Source: Syntrophomonadaceae bacterium (GTDB lineage Bacteria; Bacillota_D; Dethiobacteria; DTU022). Taken from it: DNA of 8,094 bases. Below, in pieces: positions 1-5,628 of the stretch. Numbering within the stretch: the stretch's first letter is position 1; each line of letters begins with the position of its first letter. The notes below the pieces were generated by a model. It made no database searches. It was not told the origin of the DNA and saw only the letters and a list, made by a program, of their open reading frames with translations. The stretch spans positions 1 to 8,094 of the forward strand of contig PWUG01000355.1 of the NCBI GenBank assembly GCA_003562605.1, written 5' to 3'. A program made the position numbers and the translations under genes.

Positions 1-63
1 GAACCTAAGATTAATGGAGAGGTGGAAGCAAAGATTATTGCTCTTAGGACTGACTCAAAATAA
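1..63 (+). pseudogene. IS630-type transposase fragment, cut by the neighbouring IS
   Basis: Frame 1 reads EPKINGEVEAKIIAL over positions 1-45. This resembles, from memory of the family, the helix-turn-helix linker of IS630/Tc1-mariner-type transposases, where a (K)xxGEVEAKIIAL-like stretch is followed by an acidic/proline segment and RWTLRLLA. Here the match stops at about 43-46, the point where the terminal inverted repeat of the ISAzo13-type element begins. The frame then runs into IS sequence and ends at TAA 61-63. The upstream part lies outside the window and the catalytic half is absent from it. The call rests on only about 15 residues, so a chance resemblance is possible. Confidence 0.5.
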
Positions 64-69
64 TTTTCC
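43..69 (+). repeat. Left terminal inverted repeat of the ISAzo13-type element
   Basis: This 27-bp stretch matches the reverse complement of 2013-2039 at 20 of 27 positions without gaps, and better if one gap is allowed in the A/T-rich centre. The outer seven bases, CTTAGGA, are identical in both ends. It coincides with the point where the IS630-like reading frame loses its family resemblance, which supports it as the element boundary. Confidence 0.75.
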
Positions 70-165
70 CAATTAAAGCTTAATTACAACATATGAGAGT
101 AGGTGGAAAAGTCAACAAACACTTTCCCTGATGCAATTAAACACCTTTATTTGTGGGCTTTATTC

Positions 166-188
166 CACTTTAGCTTGTAACTAAAGTG
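166..188 (+). repeat. Perfect 8-bp inverted repeat upstream of the transposase promoter
   Basis: CACTTTAG (166-173) and CTAAAGTG (181-188) are perfect inverted arms around a 7-nt loop. The right arm ends 3 bp before the -35 box at 192. No T-run follows, so it is not a classical intrinsic terminator. It could be an operator for transposase autorepression, a structure in read-through RNA, or incidental. Confidence 0.55.
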
Positions 189-191
189 CAT

Positions 192-220
192 TTGACAGGA
201 GGAGATTAATATGTTAGAAT
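192..220 (+). promoter_or_regulatory. Sigma-A-type promoter of the transposase gene
   Basis: A consensus -35 box TTGACA (192-197) is separated by exactly 17 bp from TAGAAT (215-220), which matches five of six -10 positions. Transcription should start near 226-228. The RNA would then begin just before the ribosome binding site AGGAGG (230-235) and would exclude the left arm (211-223) of the start-codon hairpin. This is a sequence-based prediction. Confidence 0.7.
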
Positions 221-231
221 TACGCCAATAG
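211..231 (+). CDS. Possible six-residue leader peptide (MLELRQ)
   Basis: On any transcript starting upstream of 198, an AGGAGG (198-203) lies 7 nt before ATG 211. That frame encodes MLELRQ and stops at TAG 229-231, touching the transposase ribosome binding site. A ribosome on this frame would melt the hairpin that covers the transposase start. The native promoter predicted at 192-220 would not transcribe it, so it matters only for read-through RNA. It may be a chance product of the inverted repeat. Confidence 0.2.
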   Translation: MLELRQ

Positions 232-249
232 GAGGTGTAATTCTAACAT
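211..249 (+). promoter_or_regulatory. Inverted repeat hiding the transposase start codon and part of its RBS
   Basis: ATGTTAGAATTAC (211-223) and GTAATTCTAACAT (237-249) are perfect 13-bp arms. As RNA the stem can extend inward by G-U, C-G and C-G pairs (224-226 with 234-236), leaving a 7-nt loop (227-233). The structure pairs the A and U of the ATG at 248-250 and half of the Shine-Dalgarno sequence GGAGGT (231-236). The promoter -10 box lies inside the left arm, so native transcripts should lack the left arm while read-through transcripts contain both. Established precedent: IS10 and IS50 use sequestering structures in externally initiated RNA to avoid activation. Its use here is inferred. 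Confidence 0.65.
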
Positions 250-994
250 GACTCCCCCCGTCCACTATCAGGCAGAAAACCTGCGCAAACTGCTGCTAAA
301 GCAGCGTATAGCGACCCTTGAGGAGCTCAAAGAAGCCCTGGGTACTGGTACTGACCTCACCGTTTTGCGTAAGCTTAAAGAGCTTTCCTATTACAGCAGC
401 TATTCCCACCGGGGTCGCTACTATACCCTGGAGGAAATTGCCCGCTTCGATGAACTGGGGCTGTGGTCTTTTGGTTCAGTTCGTTTCTCCAAGCATGGGA
501 CCCTGATCCGGAGCGTCGAAATTCTGGTAGAAACCTCTGAAGCCGGGTATTTTACACACGAGCTGGAAAGCATACTGAAGGTAAGCGTCAAAGACGCCTT
601 GCGTAAGCTTTATGAGGAAAATCGCCTGCACCGGGAAAAAGTCGCTAATCGCTGGCTATACTGCTCAAAAGACCCACACCGCCGGCAAAAACAGCTTAAG
701 TACCGGGCTGACGAAGAAGGAGAGCTGGAGACGGGTGTCTTCCCCGATGAATTAAAAGCGGCGATAGTACTTTTCTTCAGTCTACTGGACGAAAGGAAAA
801 GGCGGTTATATGCCGGCCTGGAATCCTTAAAATGGGGCCACGGCGGCGACCGCAGAATTGCCAACCTTTTAGGCCTGGACGAAAAAACCGTTGCCCGGGG
901 GCGAAGGGAGCTTTTATACCAAGACCTGGACCATGACGGAGTCCGCAAACCGGGCGGCGGCCGCAGGCCGCTAAAAAAGGGGCTCCAGAAATAA
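248..994 (+). CDS. ISAzo13-type transposase, N-terminal DNA-binding half (zero frame)
   Basis: This 248-residue frame starts at ATG 248, 12 bp after the start of the last base of AGGAGGT, and has an in-frame stop upstream at 215-217. Residues ~10-75 look like a winged-helix region and include SYSHRGRYYTLEEIARFD, which I recall from the N-terminal extension of long ISAzo13-like transposases. A second basic region follows (residues ~105-150). A helix-turn-helix at ~203-222 (RRIANLLGLDEKTVARGRREL) leads into RKPGGGRRPLKK, the usual family linker before the catalytic domain. The zero frame ends only four codons after the slippery heptamer at 973-979. Alone it would be a catalytic-domain-less DNA binder, as in IS families where a short product regulates the full transposase. 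With a -1 shift it is the first 244 residues of a ~594-residue transposase. Confidence 0.85.
   Translation: MTPPVHYQAENLRKLLLKQRIATLEELKEALGTGTDLTVLRKLKELSYYSSYSHRGRYYTLEEIARFDELGLWSFGSVRFSKHGTLIRSVEILVETSEAGYFTHELESILKVSVKDALRKLYEENRLHREKVANRWLYCSKDPHRRQKQLKYRADEEGELETGVFPDELKAAIVLFFSLLDERKRRLYAGLESLKWGHGGDRRIANLLGLDEKTVARGRRELLYQDLDHDGVRKPGGGRRPLKKGLQK
973..979 (+). other. Slippery heptamer A AAA AAG for -1 frameshifting
   Basis: In the zero frame the codons read ctA AAA AAG, the same heptamer that drives -1 frameshifting in E. coli dnaX. Slipping back one base joins RRPLKK to GAPEIIARIEELLE, which restores the continuous family sequence at its expected place. The -1 frame is open from 937, so the two frames overlap by about 55 nt and the heptamer lies within the overlap. 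A GC stem (GCGGCC 957-962 with GGCCGC 966-971) ends just upstream. I see no strong downstream stem. A simple inactivating indel in the A-run is the alternative. Confidence 0.6.
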
Positions 995-2031
995 TCGCTC
1001 GCATCGAAGAGCTTTTAGAATATGAAACGGCGGGAGATCCCGTAAGCGGCTTAAAATGGACTCGCAAAACTACTGAAAAGATTGCTGCAGAGCTGCAAAA
1101 ATTAAATATTCAGGTCAGCCCGAATACTGTAGCTAAACTATTAAAAGAGATGGGCTTTTCGCTGCGGGTCAACCAGAAGAAAAATTCCGTTTCATCTGTT
1201 TCACCACAAATTCGTGATGAGCAGTTTGTCTATATCGCCGGGATGCGGGAAAGTTTTGCTTCCCGGGGCGCTATGGTGATTAGCGTTGATACCAAGAAAA
1301 AGGAGCTGATAGGCTGTTTCAAAAATGAAGGCCGGGCCTGGTCGTGCAAGCCGGTTTTGGTTAACGACCATGATTTTCGTTCCTACGCTGATGGCATCGC
1401 AATTCCTTATGGTATTTATGATCTACAAGCCAACCGGGGTTCGGTAGTTATCGGAACCTCCATTGATACACCATGGTTCGCCACCGATTGCCTGGCCCTG
1501 TGGTACGCTGAAGAGGGGCAGAAACGCTATCCCGATACAACCGAATTGCTTATCTTGGCCGATGGCGGCGGCAGCAACAGGGTGGGCAGTTACGTATGGA
1601 AATATGGCCTGCAGACCAAGTTATGCAACCAGTTCGGCATTAGCGTTACGGTTTGTCATTACCCGCCAGGGGCTTCCAAGTGGAACCCCATCGAACACCG
1701 CTTATTCAGCGCGATCAGCAAAAACTGGGCGGGACGGCCTTTGGAAAGCTATGAAACCATACTCAATTATATTCATACCACCACGACAAAAACCGGCCTT
1801 GAAGTGACAGCGTATCTCCTTGAGACAGACTATGAAAAGGGCATGAAAATTTCAGAAGAACAGAAAGAAAAGATCATAACCGTACCGCACAGTGTTCAGC
1901 CAAAAAGAAACTATAACCTGCATCCGGAGCAAAGCGGAGTCTTTGGGTTAGGTGAGGTCAGTTGTCAAAGAACAAAAGAACAAGATAGCAATTTATTAAC
2001 AATGCAAAAACCGGAAGTTATTTTTGCGTGA
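979..2031 (+). CDS. ISAzo13-type transposase, DDE catalytic half (-1 frame)
   Basis: This frame supplies the last 350 residues of the predicted 594-residue fusion. A stand-alone ATG at 1150 would miss the first part of the domain, so translation by frameshift is more likely. Catalytic residues in fusion numbering are D348 (VISVDTKKKELIG), D439 (LLILADGGGSNR) and E483 (SKWNPIEHRLFS), the DDE set of RNase H-fold transposases. The segment LKWTRKTTEKIAAELQ...VSPNTVAKLLKEMGFSL (from 1051) is the family's second helix-turn-helix. Family members normally end soon after a K/EWNYTI-like motif, seen here as KRNYNLHPE (ends ~1929). This frame continues about 33 residues more and stops at TGA 2029-2031 inside the right terminal repeat, overlapping the tail of the opposite-strand LRR gene by 14 bp. 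Confidence 0.85.
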   Translation, partial: GAPEIIARIEELLEYETAGDPVSGLKWTRKTTEKIAAELQKLNIQVSPNTVAKLLKEMGFSLRVNQKKNSVSSVSPQIRDEQFVYIAGMRESFASRGAMVISVDTKKKELIGCFKNEGRAWSCKPVLVNDHDFRSYADGIAIPYGIYDLQANRGSVVIGTSIDTPWFATDCLALWYAEEGQKRYPDTTELLILADGGGSNRVGSYVWKYGLQTKLCNQFGISVTVCHYPPGASKWNPIEHRLFSAISKNWAGRPLESYETILNYIHTTTTKTGLEVTAYLLETDYEKGMKISEEQKEKIITVPHSVQPKRNYNLHPEQSGVFGLGEVSCQRTKEQDSNLLTMQKPEVIFA

Positions 2032-2039
2032 ATCCTAAG
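2013..2039 (-). repeat. Right terminal inverted repeat of the ISAzo13-type element
   Basis: The reverse complement of this stretch aligns with 43-69 at 20 of 27 positions, and its outermost CTTAGGA is identical. It contains both the transposase stop codon (TGA 2029-2031, + strand) and the stop codon of the LRR gene (TAA 2020-2018, - strand), so both frames terminate within the IS end. Confidence 0.75.
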
Positions 2040-5000
2040 GTGAAATCAAAATCGGCTGCACCACCAATAAGATCGTTCTTCAAGGCAAAGCGGCCATTAT
2101 CCTGATCAAAATAGCCAATACCATGTTGTAAGCCATTTTTCTCTTCTTGCGGCTCATACTCCACCTCTACGCCATCGTCTATGAATTGCTGGATCAGTAG
2201 CATGGCCTCGGTTCCTTCGCTGATGTCCAGATAATTATTTTGCACCCATAGCTTCTGCAAGTTTGTTAAATTAGATAAGGGGTTGATATCGGCAATCAGG
2301 TTGTTATTGATTAGAAGCTCTTGCAAATTCACAAGGTCTCTGAGCGGTTCTAAGTCTTCAACCTGGTTGTATGCGAAGTGAACTTTCTCCAAGTTCAGCA
2401 TGTCTGATAGTGGTTCTATATTGCTGATCTGATTATAACTAAAGTTAAGGAAGCGCAAATTCACCAGGTCATTTAGAGAACCTATATCCTCGACCTGGTT
2501 GCTACTAAAGTCAAGCCAATCCAAGTTCACCATGTCTGATAGCGGTTCAACCTCCTCGACCTGGTTGCCACCAATATGAATCCGCTCCAGATTCACCAGG
2601 TTTTCCAACGGTTCCAAATTTTCGACCTGGTTCCCCCAAAATATAAGTCGCTCCAAGTTGAGCAAGCCAGATAGTGGTTCAACATCCTCGACCTGGTTGC
2701 TACTAAAGTCAAGCAATTTTAGATTTGTCATGTTTACTAATGTACCAATATCGCTAACCTCGTTTTCCCAGAATGCAAGCTCCTCCAAGTTTGTCAGGTT
2801 AGCCAAAACATTAATATCATTAACCTGATTTCCTGGGAACCTCAGCTCAATAAGATTTGTCAAATCCTGCAGGTACGTGATATCGCTAATCTGGTTATAG
2901 CCGATCCAAAGCTCTTCTAAATTTGTGAGATTTGCAAGTGGCTCTATGTTGCTAACTTGGTTACCGTGAAAGAATAACCCCTGCAAGCTATCAAGGTCGG
3001 CAAGAGGACTGATATCTTCGACCTGGTTGCCAGCAAAGTGTAGGAACTCTAAATTAGTCAGATTTTCTAACGGGGTGATGTCGATGACCTGATTGGCCGC
3101 AAAAGCAAGGACTTCCAGATTTGTCAGGTTAGATAGCGGGCCTATGTCACTTAGCTGATTGGCCGGAAATTCTAATATAGTTAAACTTGTCAAGTTCTCC
3201 AGTGGCTCAAGATTGCTAACCTCGTTTTGCCAGAATGCAAGTTCCTCCAGGTTCACTGCGTATTCCAGTCCTGTTAAGTCTTCGATGCCCTTTTGACTGG
3301 CATTTAAAGTAATAATACTCTCCATGTCAGCTTCGGTAATATCGCCTTCCGGCTTGTTGAGTTCGTCTCTTATGGCCTGTTCCAGATTGGGATCGGGAAT
3401 AAGTCCTGTGTCTGAATCAGACTTAAAATACGCCGTGGCCAACTTATCATCGTCCATGGTCACGGTGATTTCTGAGGCCGTATGTTCCATCCCGTTAACC
3501 ACCCACTTTTCGAACGCCCAATCTTCACCAGAAGATGCTTCCAACTTTACCTCAACACCTGCATCGTATTCTTCTGTATAAGGTAGACCAACTTCTTCTT
3601 CATCAATAAATATTGTACCTTCACCTTCTTTTGAAACTTCAAGAGAATATGCCTCAAGTATTTCTTCACGGCTGATGGTAATGGTATACTGTTTTGTGGT
3701 TTCTTCATCCTCAGCGACGACTTCAATTTCTGTGACGGTGTCTGTTCCCGGATCGCCCAATGCTACCGGCTCAGCAGCCCCACTATCCGCAGCCTGTCCG
3801 TCAATCGATAGCGAGGCATTGTCGTCAGCCAAGACAGCAGTTACCTCTACCTCATCTATATCGTGGGCAACATTAACGCTGTACTCCGTTGTGCCAGGAT
3901 CAAAGACGGGTATTAATTCACCGGGGTCTACCTCCAAATGTGATAATGATGCATCATCGGAAAGTTCCTCGTCCGGCTTCCACTGCATCCATTCTTCGAT
4001 ATCGGCTTTGTTGTGATCGGTAAAGCGAGGACCAATGCGTATATCAGTTCCTGGGTCTTGCGCAGCATGCACTGCTAAAATCTGAGTCGGTAAATATTCG
4101 TCAATATAACCAACAGGCGAACCGCTGCTTCCAGAATACGTATAGGCATTGTATGCAAGTAGACGGTCATCTACATCAAACACTTCAGAGGCCCCTGCGC
4201 TCCACCACATATCAATTGTTTCAAAATCCCAAAAGGGGACTTCTGAAGGATATCCAAGTATTTCTATGGTTTCAGGTTCGTAATGGAAAACCAACGGCAT
4301 AAAAGTGGAGATTCCTTCAAACGGTTCTTCTAAATAAACAGCAGCGTAATCATAAGCAAACTCCTCTAACTGATCGGTGGCAGCAATATAATTCGGGTTA
4401 ATTTGGACATCAACTGCTCCTTTGGTGTCGTATGGTCTTTCATATTTTTCTTTTGTATCACACCAAGCTTGCCCGGGCGAAAAATTTAGCTCTGTTATAT
4501 AATCATCTTCAGAGCGGGAATAAACGTTGTGAGCATTGGTTAATACCACATGGGGGGAAACCAGAAATCCGCTACCTCTACCCGAAGCAAAGGGGAACTG
4601 GGTTTCTACAAATCCAGCCGTATTAAAAGGGTATTGAGTGCTCATTTCAATGGGTATCCAAGATAGATTATCTAACGGATCAAATAAGGGCTGAATTTGA
4701 TGAAGGATTTCCAAATCTAACAAATCGCTATCTATAGTTTTCATAGTCCCTGGGAGATTCAAACTGGGATGTGAAGGATCTAACGTATAACCTTCATTTG
4801 TGTCTGGAGTTTGCTCTACCCACTCGCTAGAAGCTTCGTATAATGCCTCGGCTTCCGAAGCGCTAAGCTTACGATACTCAGGGGCCTTAAGGACTATATA
4901 AAGATCTCCGGTTTCTTCAATTTCATATTCCTTCCACTTGTGGAATACGTTATCGATTATTTGTAGCACTATACGATACGGTATAGATTCATCCAGCTCC

Positions 5001-5188
5001 TCCGGGCAGTCGACGATATAAGAACTATCCCTTAAAGTATCAATGCCGATATCTTGATAAAGGTGTTCCTGCCTGCAAAAACTGTTTTCCTCTCCGAAAA
5101 CCTCTCCTGGTAAAGCATATACAACTGATACGGCCAACATACAGACGAGGAGATAGCGAAACAAGTAGAACATGTTTCTTGGTTTCAT
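2018..5188 (-). CDS. Exported V8-like serine protease with internalin-type LRRs, 3'-truncated by the IS
   Basis: The protein has 1056 residues from ATG 5188. That start has AAAGGAG nine bases upstream; a TTG at 5194 lies only three bases from it. Domains: signal peptide (~1-32); propeptide-like region (~35-185); V8/trypsin-like protease (~186-400) with H220 in LTNAHNV, D280 in AYDYAAVYL and S355 in SGSSGSPVG; cadherin-like beta-sandwich (~410-508; FDPGTTEYSV...TKQYTITISR); InlB-B-like repeat domain (~512-588; FEKWVVNG...AYFK); an LRR cap; 16 LRRs, mostly 22 residues (~635-990), of the form NLxxLxFxxNQVxDIxPLxN; and a C-terminal cap. Residues ~1021-1056 (GIGYFDQDNGRFALKN, GGAADFDF) start a repeat seen elsewhere in propeller-like C-terminal arrays but break off at the IS. 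About the last six codons and the stop lie in the IS repeat. The protein is very acidic and presumably acts outside the cell. Substrate is unknown; peptide cleavage C-terminal to acidic residues is typical of V8 relatives but cannot be inferred here. Confidence 0.85.
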   Translation of the reverse strand: MKPRNMFYLFRYLLVCMLAVSVVYALPGEVFGEENSFCRQEHLYQDIGIDTLRDSSYIVDCPEELDESIPYRIVLQIIDNVFHKWKEYEIEETGDLYIVLKAPEYRKLSASEAEALYEASSEWVEQTPDTNEGYTLDPSHPSLNLPGTMKTIDSDLLDLEILHQIQPLFDPLDNLSWIPIEMSTQYPFNTAGFVETQFPFASGRGSGFLVSPHVVLTNAHNVYSRSEDDYITELNFSPGQAWCDTKEKYERPYDTKGAVDVQINPNYIAATDQLEEFAYDYAAVYLEEPFEGISTFMPLVFHYEPETIEILGYPSEVPFWDFETIDMWWSAGASEVFDVDDRLLAYNAYTYSGSSGSPVGYIDEYLPTQILAVHAAQDPGTDIRIGPRFTDHNKADIEEWMQWKPDEELSDDASLSHLEVDPGELIPVFDPGTTEYSVNVAHDIDEVEVTAVLADDNASLSIDGQAADSGAAEPVALGDPGTDTVTEIEVVAEDEETTKQYTITISREEILEAYSLEVSKEGEGTIFIDEEEVGLPYTEEYDAGVEVKLEASSGEDWAFEKWVVNGMEHTASEITVTMDDDKLATAYFKSDSDTGLIPDPNLEQAIRDELNKPEGDITEADMESIITLNASQKGIEDLTGLEYAVNLEELAFWQNEVSNLEPLENLTSLTILEFPANQLSDIGPLSNLTNLEVLAFAANQVIDITPLENLTNLEFLHFAGNQVEDISPLADLDSLQGLFFHGNQVSNIEPLANLTNLEELWIGYNQISDITYLQDLTNLIELRFPGNQVNDINVLANLTNLEELAFWENEVSDIGTLVNMTNLKLLDFSSNQVEDVEPLSGLLNLERLIFWGNQVENLEPLENLVNLERIHIGGNQVEEVEPLSDMVNLDWLDFSSNQVEDIGSLNDLVNLRFLNFSYNQISNIEPLSDMLNLEKVHFAYNQVEDLEPLRDLVNLQELLINNNLIADINPLSNLTNLQKLWVQNNYLDISEGTEAMLLIQQFIDDGVEVEYEPQEEKNGLQHGIGYFDQDNGRFALKNDLIGGAADFDFTLGFTQK
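2219..3286 (-). repeat. 66-bp tandem repeats encoding 16 LRR units
   Basis: Sixteen consecutive LRR units are encoded; fourteen internal ones are exactly 22 residues (66 bp), the first is about 25 and the last merges into the cap. Concave-face residues (AFWQN, EFPAN, HFAGN, DFSSN, HFAYN) vary, while NLxxL and NQVxD are nearly fixed. Exact DNA identity over 31 bp at 2486-2516 and 2684-2714 (198 bp, three units) and near-identity at about 2753 and 3215 (462 bp, seven units) point to duplication of blocks of units. Confidence 0.85.
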
Positions 5189-5197
5189 GATCAAAAG

Positions 5198-5204
5198 CTC
5201 CTTT
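5198..5204 (-). promoter_or_regulatory. Ribosome binding site deciding the LRR-protease start
   Basis: On the reverse strand AAAGGAG is followed by nine bases and then ATG 5188. The in-frame TTG at 5194 is only three bases away, too close for normal initiation. The ATG is therefore preferred. Confidence 0.7.
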
Positions 5205-5355
5205 CAGATAATTTGCTAACATAAAGCAATGCCAAAGGTGCCTTCCTTCGTTAGTTTAGATGAACATAACCCTCTTTTTCTCCAATCCAGGAAGCCCCTG
5301 CTCCCCAAGCTTCAAAAATCGCCTTGGTCTTTTAACACAGGTTTTCCCCCACCCG

Positions 5356-5394
5356 ATTCTAGTTTCTTTCCCTGCAACGGTTAAGACTCTTAAC
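5356..5394 (-). promoter_or_regulatory. Candidate promoter of the LRR-protease gene with overlapping palindrome
   Basis: On the reverse strand TTAACC (5384-5379) is spaced 17 bp from TAGAAT (5361-5356). The -35 is weak (four of six) and the -10 is good (five of six). A perfect palindrome, GTTAAGA-C-TCTTAAC on the + strand (5380-5394), overlaps the -35 box, as an operator would. Transcription from here would give a ~160-nt leader before ATG 5188. This is inference from sequence only. Confidence 0.35.
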
Positions 5395-5442
5395 TTTTGG
5401 ATCCTCTTTAAAGATCCCTAATGAGCACCAAAAACCGGTCCT

Positions 5443-5491
5443 GTAGAAAACCTTTCGCAATGATTTATTTTTTCTACCGATGCCTCATCGG
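5443..5491. repeat. Two adjoining inverted repeats
   Basis: GTAGAAAA (5443-5450) pairs with TTTTCTAC (5470-5477), a perfect 8-bp stem with a 19-nt loop. Directly adjoining and sharing one base, CCGATG (5477-5482) pairs with CATCGG (5486-5491) across a 3-nt loop. Neither strand shows a hairpin followed by a T-run in the usual terminator order. The role is unknown. Confidence 0.5.
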
Positions 5492-5628
5492 GGCTACAAA
5501 TACAGATTCATTTCAGGAAAGAGACAGAATATTTTCCTCATCTTGAGACTCGGTTTTGGTTGTTCCCCCAAACACAGGATGAAGTGTGACACGATATTCA
5601 TATCTTGAAAAATCAAAACCACTTTCCA

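Larger units (their letters stand above)
43..2039 (+). mobile_element. ISAzo13-family insertion sequence, about 2 kb
   Basis: The element holds a single transposase gene (split into two frames) whose catalytic half carries ISAzo13-family signatures: SVDTKKKELIG, PYGIYDL, LADGGGSN, PPGASKWNPIEHR. Imperfect inverted repeats bound it at 43-69 and 2013-2039. They start CTTAGGACTGACTCAAAA on the left and, on the reverse strand, CTTAGGATTCACGCAAAA on the right, 15 of 18 identical. The exact ends are uncertain by about 4 bp. If the element begins at the GG (47) and ends at the matching CC (2035), both flanks show a TA that could be a 2-bp target duplication. The ~2-kb size fits the longer members of the family. 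The left flank is an IS630-like fragment and the right flank is the LRR protein gene, so the two flanks do not form one interrupted gene. Confidence 0.85.
5189..5628. other. 440-bp intergenic region with inverted repeats, no gene seen
   Basis: No credible coding frame was found between the start of the LRR-protease gene and the stop of the upstream metalloprotease-like gene. It holds the candidate promoter and palindrome at 5356-5394, stems at 5443-5491, and a reverse-strand leader that can pair CCAAG (5327-5323) with CTTGG (5309-5305). I saw no clear intrinsic terminator after the upstream gene, so the two large genes could be partly co-transcribed. The leader does not match any riboswitch consensus I could recall. 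Confidence 0.6.

Noticed and set aside
36..50. A clear multi-base target-site duplication around the IS
   Set aside because: Only a TA dinucleotide could match on both sides, and the flanks belong to different genes, so a duplication cannot be demonstrated.
610..1067. Reverse-strand open frames under the transposase
   Set aside because: They are antisense shadows of a frame with clear family signatures; composition is arginine/serine-rich and they have no recognisable domain.
1150..2031. Independent catalytic transposase gene starting at ATG 1150
   Set aside because: The family sequence (PEIIARIEELLE, GLKWTRKTTEKIAAEL) already runs in the same frame upstream of 1150, so the ATG is internal.
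2219..3286. Regular ~66-bp repeats that might suggest a CRISPR-like or minisatellite array
   Set aside because: There is one open reading frame throughout and the period equals 22 codons of a standard LRR; there are no spacers.
3675..4016. Forward-strand open frame of 113 codons inside the LRR-protease gene
   Set aside because: It is antisense to well-supported cadherin-like and protease coding sequence, has serine/threonine-rich shadow composition and no convincing RBS.
5477..5491. CCGATG/CATCGG hairpin next to a T-run as an intrinsic terminator
   Set aside because: On the + strand the T-run precedes the hairpin, and on the - strand an A-run follows it, so the order is wrong for both strands.
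5195..5500. Possible cyclic-di-GMP or other riboswitch in the leader of the LRR-protease gene
   Set aside because: The conserved core sequences I recall for the cyclic-di-GMP class I and II aptamers are not present; only short stems were found.
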